This document shows, piece by piece, positions 17,112 through 28,000 of a stretch of DNA of 61,050 bases; position 1 is the stretch's first letter; every line of letters begins with the position of its first letter. The position numbers were made by a program, and so were the translations under genes. The notes under the pieces are model-generated. The model saw only the letters and a program-made list of their open reading frames with translations, had not been told where the DNA came from and searched no databases. The DNA comes from Phycisphaerae bacterium (GTDB lineage Bacteria > Planctomycetota > Phycisphaerae > SM23-33): the NCBI GenBank assembly GCA_030745875.1, contig JASLNT010000113.1:1-61050 (forward strand), read 5' to 3'.

Positions 17112-19422
17112 CCGCCGTCGACGCCGCAGGCAGAAGTTCGAACGGTATAGCAGGCAACGCCCCCAGCGATATGCGACGTTTGGATATCTTCTTCTTGCCC
17201 TTGGTCTTGCGATTGCTTGAGGACCAAGACGACGAGATCACTTCAACAGAGCCAATGGCGATCAAATTGCCTTTCTCGCCGGGCTTGGCCAATTTCTCAT
17301 CGACGTTGAATTCAACACGCAATCCGCGTTGATCGGGCAGGACCTTCTTGATTTTCACGCCTTTGGGCGGCTGGTTCAATACGAGCTTCAGCCCCTTTTC
17401 CACCAGACCGTGCGGACAGGCGATTCGCACGTGCGCCGGCTGGCCGGGAATCAGCTTGACCGGCTCGTCGGCAAGGACTGCGAAGTTGATCTTATTTCGG
17501 CGCTCGCCGGTAATCGTCACGACCCAGTCCTGCGCTGGCACGAGGTGGCGATAGAGAAACGCCTGCATCATGTCTTCGGCCGGCTTTGCCTGGCGGGATA
17601 TCTCCTTGCCGCCGATTATCGCCTTTCCTATCAGACGCATATTCAACGGTTCGGACCGCGGAATTCGCGAGACCGTCAGCGTGAGTCGGATCTTGTCCTG
17701 CCCGGCCGGGATGTCGCCCCCACCGAGAACGAAACTCTGCGGAACGCCCTTGAGGCTCAGTGCGATCGGACCGGCGTAGTCGTCCCTCCGCAGGGCGAAG
17801 ACCGTAATCGGCACGGTCATTCCGCTCTTGGCGTTGATCCCTGACGGTACGACCCGCAAATCGAAGTCCGGTCGCCGCAGACTCACTCGCAGTCGATACC
17901 CGTAAGCCGGGCCGCCCTTGTGCTGCGTATCGCCCAGGTGCACCTGGTACTTACCGTCGGACGGCAGCTTGAAGCTGACCCGCGAGTCGGCGTGATGAGT
18001 TACCAGACCGGCGCCCTTGTCCACGTAATCGTCGTTGACCGCCAGCATCTTCCCCGACACATCAGTTATTTTCAGCAGCGAATCCAGCGGCGATTCCAGC
18101 CGCCGGGCGAGCACCTCGGCGACAACTTCGTCGCCCTTCTTGCCGGTAAAGTTGAACACGTCCCAATCGCCCGGGCGATCGATACGCCCGTTGATTATCA
18201 ACGGAAGCCGGATCGCCTGGGGGAAAGATTTATCGTTCGGCTCGGATTCCGGACGTTCGGTCAGCGTATCGACGGCGAACGGCATGGGGTTTGACGTGCA
18301 CTTGTCCTTGCTCAGCGTAATCGGAATCGTCCGCTCCAGGCCCTGGGGCGCGTCGACGAGCATGTACTTCCTCGGCAGGTTCCACCCGGTGATCTTGACC
18401 GGCGTTTTGGAGCCCGCCCGTCCGCCCAGCGGAAACACGCCGGTGATGAACGGAAGCTGACCTACCGTAATTCGATAGACGAAATCCTCCCGTCCGCGAT
18501 AGATCGAGTCCTTGATCTCCAGAACGTACTTACCGTCGGCGGGCACTTCGTATTGGATAATAGGATCGGGGTGGAAGCGGAAATCGTCGGTGTAGGCGAC
18601 CTCCTTTCCGTTTGCGTCCGAGAGCTTCAGCGAAGCCTGGAACCAGCCCGGGACGGCGTCGGCGAGATATGGTATCAGCTCGCGAGCGCTGACAATCGCC
18701 ACCAGCCGCATGCCTTTGCGCGCAGTGAATTCGAATCGATCGATATCGCCGGGCATGATCTGACCGTTTATGACGACAGGGAGCGTCTTGTCGGCTCCGA
18801 GGCCGGGAGTCTTATTGTTCGGCTCGGTTTCAACGTATTCGCTGTGTTGTCCGATGTGCAGCACAAGCGGATTGGTCACGCCCGAGGAGGTATTCAGGCG
18901 TATCTCTCGGCGCCCGGGCTTTGCATCGGCGGCGATTTCTATGTTAAGCGAGACAGTCTCGGCGATCTGCGCGTTGGGCTGGCGTTTGGGATCGCTTAAC
19001 CGCTCCCTCAGCGCCAGGAACTGATTCGGCGTCATACGTGCGGCGCCTTGTTTTTTCGCGTAGTTCTTGAACCGCTCGATCACCAGCGATTCGTAGGTAT
19101 TGCCGCCGGTCCGCAGGTGTTTGGGAATGCGTTTGTACTGTGATTCGAGTTGCCTGATCCGGCTGGTCAGGGCTCCAATCTGATCACTGCTAAGAGGGTT
19201 GGCGTGGCTGACGAGTTTCACTTTGACGCCTTGGCCGGAAACGTTGGCGCCCGTTACGCCGCTGAGACGCTGTCCCCCCACCGACGCTTCCACTACCGTT
19301 CCCTGACGCCCTCCAGCCGGATAGACATACCCAATATGCGGACCGTCCTGAGCCCATGCGCTGGGCGAGACCACCAGAAGAGCGATCAGAAACATCGCTA
19401 CGCACGACAGGCGTGGGACCAT
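17098..19422 (-). CDS. Secreted PPC-domain protein, last gene of the DUF1549-DUF1501 operon
   Basis: 774 residues with a signal peptide (FLIALLVVSPSAWA). After an N-terminal IPT/TIG-like module (GYVYPAGGRQGT) come two bacterial pre-peptidase C-terminal (PPC) beta-sandwiches. The first is preceded by ETEPNNK and contains PGDIDRFEFTARKG; the second is preceded by ESEPNDK and contains RPGDWDVFNFTGKKGDEV. An IPT-like segment (FPLGGRAGSKTPVKITGWN) lies between them. No catalytic site is visible. It is closely similar throughout to the gene just upstream, so the pair arose by tandem duplication. GGAG precedes the ATG by nine bases; the gap to the upstream gene is 17 bases. A periplasmic or cell-surface binding role with the DUF1501/DUF1549 partners is inferred. 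Confidence 0.83.
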   Translation of the reverse strand: MVPRLSCVAMFLIALLVVSPSAWAQDGPHIGYVYPAGGRQGTVVEASVGGQRLSGVTGANVSGQGVKVKLVSHANPLSSDQIGALTSRIRQLESQYKRIPKHLRTGGNTYESLVIERFKNYAKKQGAARMTPNQFLALRERLSDPKRQPNAQIAETVSLNIEIAADAKPGRREIRLNTSSGVTNPLVLHIGQHSEYVETEPNNKTPGLGADKTLPVVINGQIMPGDIDRFEFTARKGMRLVAIVSARELIPYLADAVPGWFQASLKLSDANGKEVAYTDDFRFHPDPIIQYEVPADGKYVLEIKDSIYRGREDFVYRITVGQLPFITGVFPLGGRAGSKTPVKITGWNLPRKYMLVDAPQGLERTIPITLSKDKCTSNPMPFAVDTLTERPESEPNDKSFPQAIRLPLIINGRIDRPGDWDVFNFTGKKGDEVVAEVLARRLESPLDSLLKITDVSGKMLAVNDDYVDKGAGLVTHHADSRVSFKLPSDGKYQVHLGDTQHKGGPAYGYRLRVSLRRPDFDLRVVPSGINAKSGMTVPITVFALRRDDYAGPIALSLKGVPQSFVLGGGDIPAGQDKIRLTLTVSRIPRSEPLNMRLIGKAIIGGKEISRQAKPAEDMMQAFLYRHLVPAQDWVVTITGERRNKINFAVLADEPVKLIPGQPAHVRIACPHGLVEKGLKLVLNQPPKGVKIKKVLPDQRGLRVEFNVDEKLAKPGEKGNLIAIGSVEVISSSWSSSNRKTKGKKKISKRRISLGALPAIPFELLPAASTAARAE

Positions 19423-19439
19423 AATTGAAGGCTCCAGTG

Positions 19440-21743
19440 TTATTCTTGCGACTTGTCGGGAGCGCCGGGGACGATTTCAAACGGCATGGCGGGCAGTACA
19501 CCCAGCGATATGCGCCTTGCGGGCCTTTTCTTCCCGTCCTTGCCCTTCCACGATCGCATGACGGAGGCGTTGACGATCAGATTGCCTTTAACGCCCGGTT
19601 TGGCTTTGGCGGGGTCGGCGGTAACTTCGAATGTAAATCCGCCCCGGGCTTCGGTCGTAATCTTCCCGATGGCGACGCCCTCGGGCGGGCTGCTCAACTC
19701 CAGGCTCGGTTTGGCGAATCCGGGCCCCTTGACTCCGCTAACTCGAATCCGTGTGGTTTCACCGGGCGCAAGTCTGATCGGTCTGAAATTCATCACCTTC
19801 CACGGTGGGCTCCAACGTCCTTTCTTGCTGACGACGACCATCCAGTTCTCGGCGGTCACCAGATGCCTGTAGAGGAACGCCTGCATCATGTCTTCGGCGG
19901 GAACGGCCTGTCGGGTGACCTTCCGCCTGCCTATCACCGAACGTCCGGTCAGCTTCAGATTGACCGGGGCCTCCGGCGCCCTGAACGGTACTGTCAGCGT
20001 CAATCGCACCTTATCCTGACCGGCGGGTATCCGGGCTCCGCTCAACAGGAACCCGCTGGGTGCGTCTACAAGCTCCAGCGAGATGCTATCGGAGAAACCG
20101 TCTTTTCGCAGGGCGTATACGGTGATTGGAACGACAGTTCCCATACGGGCGGAGATGCCTGACGGTACGACCCGCAGTGCGAAATCCGGCTGCCTCGATC
20201 CGATTCTCAGGCGGTATCCGCAGTCTGATCCGCCCTTGCTCTGCGTGTCGCCCAGATGCAGCATGTACGTCCCGTCGGCGGGCAATTTGATACTCACCAT
20301 GGAGTCAGCGTGGTGGGTTATCAATCCGGCGCCTTTGTCCTCGTAGTCGTCGTTAGCGGCCAGCACTTTGCCCGCCGCATCAGTGAGTTTCAGCATGGAA
20401 TCCATCGGAGAGCCCAGCGATCGGGCCTGGACGCGGGCTACTATCTCATCGCCTGCGCGTCCTTTGAAGCTGAACACATCCCAGTCGCCCGGACGGTCCA
20501 TTCGCCCGTTTACTATCACGGGCAGTTTGATCTTCTGGGCGGCTGACTTGTTGTTATTCGGTTCGGCATCGCGGCACTCGGGCAGGTCGTCCAGCGCGAA
20601 GGGTATGCGGTTCGAGGCGCGCCGTCCCTTGCCGATTGAGATTGAACGGACCCCGGACTCCTTGCTCTTGTTATTGAGCGCTATCCGGTCGGTCGGGAGA
20701 TTCCAGCCTGAGGCCTGAATGTCGGCTTTTGCTCCGGTCCTCCCGCCGAGGGGGAATATGCTGGTCACGAACGGCGTTGCTCCCAGCGTGATTCGATAGA
20801 CGAAATCCTCGCGGCCGCGGTAGATCGCGTCCTTGATCTCCAGCACGTATTTGCCCGTCTCGGGCACGAGGTAGCGGAGAACCGGATCGGGATGGAAGCG
20901 GTAGTCATCGGCGTAAGCGACGCGGTTTCCTTTATCGTCGTAGAGCGCCAGGGTCGCCTGGAACCATCCGGGGACTGCGTCTGCGAGATAGGGGATAAGT
21001 TCGCGAGCCTCGGCCGACGCGACCAGTCGCATACCCTTGGTCGCCTGGAACTCAAAGCGGTCGACATCCCCGGGCATGATCTGTCCGTTTATTATCGCCG
21101 GCAGCGATCCGGTTATCGCACTGTCGGCGTCTTTGTTGTTCGGCTCGGTCTCGCGATACTCCCTGAATCCGGCTACCTGGAAAAGGCGCGGATTCGACAG
21201 CCCCCAGGATGTTTTGAATCGCAGTTCGTGCTGACCCGGTTCGGCGTCGGAGGATATTTTGATCCGGAGCGTAACAAGTTCGGCAATCTGTGCGTTAGGT
21301 TGCCTCTTGGGATCCTTGAGTTTTTTCATCAACTCGAAATAGGTCTTCAGATCCATGTCTTTCAGACCCATCTCCTTGGCAAACGCGTTGAACTTGGGTG
21401 CGATGCTCACGAATCTGAGCCTGTAGGGTTTCCGCCTGGCTGAAGCGGGCAGGGCTTTCTGAAGCATCGCAAGTTTCTTTCGCAACTCGTTAATCTGCTT
21501 CCTCGAAAGCGGTTTGACATACTTGACGACCTCGGCTTTGACGCCCCGACCGGAAACGTACACGTCGGTCACGCCCTGGAGATGCTGCCCGCCGACAGTA
21601 ACTTCAAAGGAGGACCCCACCCGTCCGCCGGCGGGATATATGTATCCCACATTCGGAATCCGGTCCTGAGCCCACGCGCCGGAAACCGCCGCAGACAACA
21701 CCGCCGCCAACATCACCGCCCGCGATCGCAATAGACTGCTCAT
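19440..21743 (-). CDS. Secreted PPC-domain protein, paralogue of the next gene
   Basis: 767 residues starting MSSLLRSRAVMLAAVL, with a signal peptide cut near GAWAQD. The start at 21743 is chosen because GGAG sits seven bases upstream and the signal peptide starts there; the open frame continues upstream but only through the DUF1501 gene. The layout matches the downstream paralogue: GYIYPAGGRVG near the mature N-terminus, a PPC domain with PGDVDRFEFQATKG, an IPT-like segment (FPLGGRTGAK), and a second PPC domain with RPGDWDVFSFKGRAGDE. Shared stretches such as LIPYLADAVPGWFQA and SIYRGREDFVYRIT (DAIYRGREDFVYRIT here) show recent common descent. The stop of DUF1501 lies 20 bases upstream, so translation is probably coordinated. 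Confidence 0.83.
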   Translation of the reverse strand: MSSLLRSRAVMLAAVLSAAVSGAWAQDRIPNVGYIYPAGGRVGSSFEVTVGGQHLQGVTDVYVSGRGVKAEVVKYVKPLSRKQINELRKKLAMLQKALPASARRKPYRLRFVSIAPKFNAFAKEMGLKDMDLKTYFELMKKLKDPKRQPNAQIAELVTLRIKISSDAEPGQHELRFKTSWGLSNPRLFQVAGFREYRETEPNNKDADSAITGSLPAIINGQIMPGDVDRFEFQATKGMRLVASAEARELIPYLADAVPGWFQATLALYDDKGNRVAYADDYRFHPDPVLRYLVPETGKYVLEIKDAIYRGREDFVYRITLGATPFVTSIFPLGGRTGAKADIQASGWNLPTDRIALNNKSKESGVRSISIGKGRRASNRIPFALDDLPECRDAEPNNNKSAAQKIKLPVIVNGRMDRPGDWDVFSFKGRAGDEIVARVQARSLGSPMDSMLKLTDAAGKVLAANDDYEDKGAGLITHHADSMVSIKLPADGTYMLHLGDTQSKGGSDCGYRLRIGSRQPDFALRVVPSGISARMGTVVPITVYALRKDGFSDSISLELVDAPSGFLLSGARIPAGQDKVRLTLTVPFRAPEAPVNLKLTGRSVIGRRKVTRQAVPAEDMMQAFLYRHLVTAENWMVVVSKKGRWSPPWKVMNFRPIRLAPGETTRIRVSGVKGPGFAKPSLELSSPPEGVAIGKITTEARGGFTFEVTADPAKAKPGVKGNLIVNASVMRSWKGKDGKKRPARRISLGVLPAMPFEIVPGAPDKSQE

Positions 21744-21763
21744 AGCATACTCCGACAAACCGC

Positions 21764-23131
21764 TTACATGATTTCCGTCAGACGCCCGCCAATCTTGTAT
21801 CCATCCTTCGCCGTCGCGGTGGCCAGAACGGTCTTGCCCTGCGGGTGCGGCAGTTTGGCCTGCGGATCGATGCCAAGCAACTCGTACATGCTTCCGATGA
21901 GGTCCCACGGGTAGACCGGGCGGTCCTTGACGGTCTCGGCCTTGGCGTCGGTCGATCCGACAACATGTCCGCCCTTGAATCCGCCGCCTGCTACGACAGT
22001 GGAAAACACGCGTCCGTAGTGGCTTCGTCCGCCGTTCCACGGCGGGTCCCACTGGATCTTCGGGGTCCTGCCGAACTCGCCGCCCCACCAGACGATTGTG
22101 CTGTCCAGCAGCCCACGTTGCGACAGGTCGGTCAGCAGCGTGCTCATTCCGTTGTCCAGTTCCGGCAGCTTGCGACGCATGGTCTGGAAGTGTCCCTTGT
22201 GCGTGTCCCATCCGTTGTAGTTGATCGTGATGTAGGGAACGCCTTTTTCGACGAGTCGGCGAGCCATCAGACACGACTGGCCGAACGTGTTCATTCCGTA
22301 AGCCTCGCGAAGCTCTTCCTTCTCCGTCGACAGGTCGAACACCTTGCCCGCGTCGCCGAGGATCAGGTCGTAAGCCTCGTCTTCGCTCTTGCCGAGGGCT
22401 CGGATCCGCGGATCATCCTTCATCGCTCCACCGAGTTTATCGAGCTTGTGCAGCAGTTCGCGTCGGGCCTTCTGGCGTGCTCGCGTGATCCCGGGCGCGG
22501 CGATGCCTTCCACCAGGAACTCCTTCTTTCCGGGATCGCCGCCAGTGGCGAACGGTTTGTACTTCGAGCCGAGGAAGCCGGCTTCTGAGAATCGTCCCTG
22601 CGGCCGGGTCAGCACGATATACGGCGGGATCAGGCCCTTGTATCCGGCGTTGCGTCCCTTGAACAGGGAGACCACGCCGCCTACGCACGGGAACACGTCT
22701 CGCCCGCCGGCTTTGCGGCCGGTCTGGGTGATGTAGGAGGCGGTTTCGTGTCCGTTATTGCCGTGGTTCATGCTGCGGATGATCGAATACTTGTCGGCCA
22801 GCTTGGCCAGCCCCGGCAGCGATTGACCGATCCTTATCCCGTCAACGTTCGTCGCGATCGGCTTGTTCAGCGGACCGGTGTAGTCGTTGCCGGCGTCGGG
22901 TTTGGGGTCAAACGTGTCGATATGCGACGGGCCGCCCCACATCCATATCTGGATGACGGACTTTGCTTTGGCCTTCAGCGGCGCAGGGGCGGTAATCGCC
23001 GAGGCCTGGGCGCATCGACCGGCCATGGCGAGCCCGGCGGCGGTGTAGAGGCTGCCTTTGAGAATTTCTCGTCGAGACAGTCGCACGTTTGCGCCCGGCT
23101 TGGGCGAGCTGGAACTTTTCTTATCACTCAT
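21764..23131 (-). CDS. DUF1501 family protein (alkaline phosphatase/sulfatase-like fold, secreted)
   Basis: 455 residues with a Tat-like leader (LSRREILKGSLYTAAGLAMA). The body shows family landmarks: VIQIWMWGGPSHIDTFDPKP near 60-80, SIIRSMNHGNNGHETASY, TINYNGWDTHKGHF, and IVWWGGEFGRTPKIQ followed by the GRSHYGRVFSTVVAGGGFKGG segment. DUF1501 belongs to the alkaline-phosphatase-like superfamily by fold, but its reaction is not established. In planctomycetes it is nearly always paired with DUF1549/DUF1553, as here (35 bases downstream of that gene). The order and spacing indicate one operon with two PPC genes. Substrate unknown. Confidence 0.9.
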   Translation of the reverse strand: MSDKKSSSSPKPGANVRLSRREILKGSLYTAAGLAMAGRCAQASAITAPAPLKAKAKSVIQIWMWGGPSHIDTFDPKPDAGNDYTGPLNKPIATNVDGIRIGQSLPGLAKLADKYSIIRSMNHGNNGHETASYITQTGRKAGGRDVFPCVGGVVSLFKGRNAGYKGLIPPYIVLTRPQGRFSEAGFLGSKYKPFATGGDPGKKEFLVEGIAAPGITRARQKARRELLHKLDKLGGAMKDDPRIRALGKSEDEAYDLILGDAGKVFDLSTEKEELREAYGMNTFGQSCLMARRLVEKGVPYITINYNGWDTHKGHFQTMRRKLPELDNGMSTLLTDLSQRGLLDSTIVWWGGEFGRTPKIQWDPPWNGGRSHYGRVFSTVVAGGGFKGGHVVGSTDAKAETVKDRPVYPWDLIGSMYELLGIDPQAKLPHPQGKTVLATATAKDGYKIGGRLTEIM

Positions 23132-23166
23132 TGCATCACCTCGTTGACGTAGTCTGGTTGCTATTC

Positions 23167-24813
23167 TTAATGTCGGTATAGAAACTCTGAGCTGTTAATA
23201 AGAGCCCATGTCAGATCGATCAATCCGGTCCGCAGACCCGCTCCGCTGGCCGCGGGCCTACCTGTGCCTTTGTACCTTCCCTTGGTCTTGGGCCCGGTTT
23301 TGCCCCTGGCGCCGGTTTTGGCCTTGGGCTTAGCGACGGCGCCTTGAGACTGTGCGTATTCCCTGATGATCTCAAATTCATCGGCCGTCGGGTATCGCGA
23401 CAGGATCGTCAGGTAGAGCGTGGAGATCGCTTGTGAGGGCTTGCCCTTAGTGTATCGCATCGCCGCCTGGAGCTTCTTGCTGCGTTCGATCTTGTTGCGA
23501 ATGTGGCTGGAGTTCAACAGGTGCAATCGCTGGGCGCCCGTGGGCTTGTTGTTCCGCTCGGACTCCAGTCCGGTGTCGCGAGGAGGCCGGCCGAACATTT
23601 CCAGGAACGGGCTGGTTATGCTGCCGTCAGGCAGAGCGATCGAGCGGCAGTCTTCGGGTATGAAAGTAAACGGTTCGGGGATCAGGCTCGAATAGGTCTC
23701 GGTAGTCCCGGTAATCTGGCACAGTGCGTCGATCAGCACTTCGGCGTCGAGGCGCCTGATCGGATAGTGCGCAAACAACGCTTCGGCCTTGGGATGCTTC
23801 GAGGCCGGAATCGCCGAACGCTGGTAGGTTTTGGAGTTCAGGATAATCCTGAACAAATGCTTCATGTCGTACTTCGAAGCGATCAACTCCCGCTGCAGCA
23901 GAACCAGCAGCTTGGGGTTGCTGGCCGGATTAGTCGCTCGGATATCGTCGGGCTCGTGAACTATTCCGCGTCCCTGCAGCCAGTACCACGCGCGGTTGAC
24001 GATGTTCCGCGTGAACCACGGATTCGTGGGCTTTGTCAGCCAATTGGCGAATACCACTCGCGGGTCTTTGGATTCGGTAAGCCCGGCCGGGGTCCCGTCG
24101 GGGAAAACAGCCTTCTTCAGCGCGCCGGAAGCGGCATTCTTGGCGGCCTTGAGCGAATCGAAGTAAACGACTTCCTCTTTCCACTCGGCGGTCTTCTTGA
24201 ATCCGATCTGCGAGAACATCACGGCCATTCCGGCCAGGCGATCCTTCTTCCACTTGTCGGCGCGGGCTCCCATGAACGTAAGGGCCACGGTCTGTGCGAA
24301 CGCCTCGGGCTCCTTGCTCTGCAGGGCGCGATAGAAGTTGACCTGCGGCACGCGGAAATTGCTGCCGCTGGATGTGAGTATCTCGCGAACGAACTTGTCG
24401 TACGGTTTGTTCTCTTTAATGCCGGTGCGAATCCAGTGATGATACGCCTGCGCAGCGTTGGGCCACAAGTTGATCGGGAACTCGGCTTTGACTCTCAGCA
24501 GGTCGGACCACTTGTTGGCCCAGTAGTCCGAAAACTCCGAGCGTTTGAAAAGTTGCTCGATAAGTGCGCTGCGTTTGTCGGAGCTCTTGTCGGCCAGGAA
24601 CGCCCTGGCTTCGGCGGCCGTCGGAATCGTGCCGATCATGTCCAGATAGACCCGGCGCACAAAGACCGCGTCGGTGCAGACCTTCGACGTCGGTATCTTC
24701 AACTCGCCAAGCCCGGATAGCACCACCCGATCGATCCTGGCGCTTGCAGACGGAACGGCGCCGCCGGCAAGACTCGCCGTCAGCAGAATCGCGGAAATAA
24801 TCGCCGTCTTCAT
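23167..24813 (-). CDS. DUF1549/DUF1553 domain protein, first gene of the operon
   Basis: 548 residues from an ATG with GAGGGTG six bases upstream; a signal peptide (ISAILLTASLAGGAVPSASA) follows directly, which favours this start over upstream codons. Residues about 25-210 are DUF1549 (FVRRVYLDMIGTIPTAAEAR, then WANKWSDLLRVK). Residues about 245-500 are DUF1553 (DPRVVFANWLTKPTNPWFTRNIVNRAWYWL in the family pattern, then LLVLLQRELIASKYDMKHLFR). The cytochrome-like PSCyt1 domain often found at the N-terminus of this family is missing, giving a short version. Its function is unknown; pairing with DUF1501 is conserved in planctomycetes. The 270 bases upstream (24814-25083) contain no recognised feature. 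Confidence 0.87.
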   Translation of the reverse strand: MKTAIISAILLTASLAGGAVPSASARIDRVVLSGLGELKIPTSKVCTDAVFVRRVYLDMIGTIPTAAEARAFLADKSSDKRSALIEQLFKRSEFSDYWANKWSDLLRVKAEFPINLWPNAAQAYHHWIRTGIKENKPYDKFVREILTSSGSNFRVPQVNFYRALQSKEPEAFAQTVALTFMGARADKWKKDRLAGMAVMFSQIGFKKTAEWKEEVVYFDSLKAAKNAASGALKKAVFPDGTPAGLTESKDPRVVFANWLTKPTNPWFTRNIVNRAWYWLQGRGIVHEPDDIRATNPASNPKLLVLLQRELIASKYDMKHLFRIILNSKTYQRSAIPASKHPKAEALFAHYPIRRLDAEVLIDALCQITGTTETYSSLIPEPFTFIPEDCRSIALPDGSITSPFLEMFGRPPRDTGLESERNNKPTGAQRLHLLNSSHIRNKIERSKKLQAAMRYTKGKPSQAISTLYLTILSRYPTADEFEIIREYAQSQGAVAKPKAKTGARGKTGPKTKGRYKGTGRPAASGAGLRTGLIDLTWALINSSEFLYRH

Positions 24814-25083
24814 ATTCACCCTCGACATAAATCTTACAGTAAACGGCGTTCTTCGACGCACGCCGGTAATCTCAATCTTCTTACAGCCTGCTAGTAACCG
24901 TTTTGCAGAAATGGTAACGGTTCTTCATTATATTGTCCGGCGCGAGCGAAGTCTTCACTTTTCGCCCTCGACAAACCCATAAAGTACAGAACGCACGCAC
25001 GCACGGCTTTATGGCCGAATATCGGCTTTTTAACGCGAAACCGAACAGGTCATTCTAGCATATTTACCGCACACCAGATGGGT

Positions 25084-28000
25084 CTATTTTTCGGCGGCCT
25101 TTCCGAAGCAGATCAATTTGCCGTCGTTAGTGACCAGGTAGAGTTTTCCGCCGGCGGCCGACAGTCCGTCGAATGCAGGCTCGGACTTCAGTTTATACGA
25201 CTTGATTCTCGACCCGTCCCTGGCCGAGAAGACCTGGAGCGAGGCGCCAGCACGTCCCTCGAACGCCGCAAGCGGGTCCTTGGGGTCCAGCACATCGGGT
25301 GTTCCCGCGGCGAAAATGCGATCGCCCGCAAGCACCATCGCACGTATGCGCAGCGGAATCAGCGTCTGCCACTTTTCGGGTTTGCGGCGTATGAAACCCG
25401 TTCCTTTATCAGTGCCCCGCCCGCCTCTGCGGTACCTGTCGGTGGAGGCGCCCTTCGGCAACCAATCCAGAGTCTTCTTGCCCCTCTCGATGAACTCGGG
25501 CTCATTATCGTTGTCGTCTGCGAACAGAAGATAGCCCTGCCCGCCCGGTATAAACATCGGGCTCCACTCGTGGCGGCGATAGAAGTACTTCACTGCGTAG
25601 GTCGTGGTGTCGTCGAAGACGACGAGTTGCCCGGCCTTGGGGGAATGCTGGGCCATGTTAAACCCGGGCCATCGCTTGCTGTACATCCAGTAGATACGAT
25701 CGTAACCGCTGTCGTCGAGGAATCCGCCGGTTGCAGCAAGATGGTTTACGCCCATCCCCAGTTCGCCGAGCGGGCTTTCGCGCGTGACGGGGATGCGATT
25801 GAGCTTCGCATCAAACTTGATCCGCTGCATGTACAGATCCTTTCCGTCGCTAACGAGCAGATCGGGGAGGGCTCCCTCCATGGCGAACGGTCGCCCAACG
25901 TCTTTCCTGATGTCCGGGTGCGGACCGTCCAGATGGTGCGTATAGAGCACTTTTCCACTCTTAGCGTCCAATCCGTAGACCAGCATACCGCCATCGAGGA
26001 ACGATGATCGCCCTGCAGCGAAGTAGACCACATTATTCCGCACCAGCACGCTGCCCTGCACCGGCCAGACCGATTCGAGTCGCCCGAACGACTGTATCTT
26101 CTGATCGCCGGGCGCCGCACGGAACCGCCAAACCAACTCGCCGTCAGTCGCCCGCAGACAATAAACCGAACCGTCGCGGCAGCCGAACAACACCAGACCC
26201 TTGCTTACCGTCGGAGTCGAGTCGATCCGCCCGCCTGCTATGAAGCTCCACAGGCTCTTGCCGCCCGACGTGCTCAGGCAGCGAATGCGATGGATGTCTT
26301 TCTCTGCGGTGAAAACCTGATCGCCAACGATCACCGGAGGCGATCCTTTGGAGGCCAGCTTGATCTCCCATTGCCTGTTCAATCTGTCGGAGACCGCCAT
26401 CCCGGTCGACCCGCTTCGCTGGTTGTTCTTGCGATACATCGCCCAGTCATTTTCCGAAGCCTTCTTCCCGCCGGCGACCTTACCGAACGCCGGTCCGCGA
26501 TGCAGGTTTGCGTCGGTGCTGGGCTTCAGCTTGTCGATCGTGTCGGACGACATCGCCAGAAAACCCGTGACCAGCACACCGGGGTAGCAGAAGCACTGGC
26601 TGGTGGGCGTGTAGAACAGTCCGTTGGCGGGCGTAGCTCCGGTGAAGCACGGCGAGCGGAGCCAGTCGTTTCGCATGTGATTGTCGCCCAGAGTATCGAA
26701 AAACTCGGCTCCGCGTTTCGGGCCGATCAGGTAGCGCTCGGTGGCCTTGGCGCGAAAACAACGCGCATGGTGCCCCGGAGAAACCAACTTGTCGACCACC
26801 AGCTTTTTCTTGACCTTTCCGGTCTTGATATCGAGACCAGCCAGCGAACTTCCGCACCAGACTGTTCCGCCTTGGGTGACGAAGAGATCAGTCGGTTGAG
26901 TGCATCCGCCCGACAAGCCTCGTTTACCGGGCTGAGCCCACAGAAACTCACCCTTGTCCAGAGAAAAGGCGGTCAGGTGAATCGCGTCGCCCCTGCCCCT
27001 CCTCCTGGGGGCTGGCTTCTTTGTCACCTTCTTTGGCTCACCGCCGTCGACAGGCGTCTTACCGCTTCCGTGGAACAGCACAACTCCGTCGTTAATGACC
27101 AGCGTACTGCCTGCTCCAACGCCCGACGCCATGATATTAGGCGCCCTCCATGCCTCCTTACCGGTCTTCAGATCTAGACAGACCAGTTCATCCATATTGT
27201 GGTACACCACTCGCCCGTCGGCGGCCGACAGAGCGTAGGGAACCACGCGAACGTTCTCTTTTCTCCAGACTTGCTTGCCCGTCCTGGCGTCCACACCGAC
27301 CAATACGTCGTCCAGCGCATCCTTTCCGAAACGCTTTGTGGCGACGACCAACCCTTTCCTGGCGACCTTCACGACCAGAATGCCATCGCAAAGGATCATC
27401 TCGTCAGCGCCCTTGGCGCCTTCCAACGTCTCGATTAGAGTTTTTCCGGTCGCGGCGTCCAACACAGAGACGTTCGCATCAGGGAAACGCAACGTAACAT
27501 ACACGCGATCACCCGTAGCCACCAAACGCCGTGGTATAGTATGGTGGATATTCCAGCGATTGCCCTTGCCCGTACCAAACTCGGGCTGCCATTTCTGCAT
27601 CGGCACTTTCCATAGCAACACACCGCTGGCCGCGTCGCGAGCGATCAGTTTGCACTTCTGGGGCACCTTCGTGGTCACGCCGACAACTGATTCGTCGTAA
27701 ATGGTGAAAATACGCCCGCCTGCGGTGACTACGGCGTTGACGCTGCTGGGCACTTCGTGAGAGCGACACCATTTGGGGCCCGCGACCCAGCGCAAGCGCT
27801 TCGGCGGACCGATCTGCTTGTCATTAGCCACCGCATTGCCGCTGGCGTCGTGCAGGAAGTGCGACCACTCGTCAATATCATCGGGGCGGGGTTTGACGGT
27901 CTTGACCCATTTGCCGCCCTGGAGGATGTACGCCACACCGTCGGGAGCCAGCACGCGGCGCACCTCGTCCATCGTGACATCGCCAAGGTTCTCAGCCACC

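Noticed and set aside
21744..22274. N-terminal extension of the PPC gene
   Set aside because: It would overlap the DUF1501 gene completely; the signal peptide and ribosome-binding site place the start at 21743.
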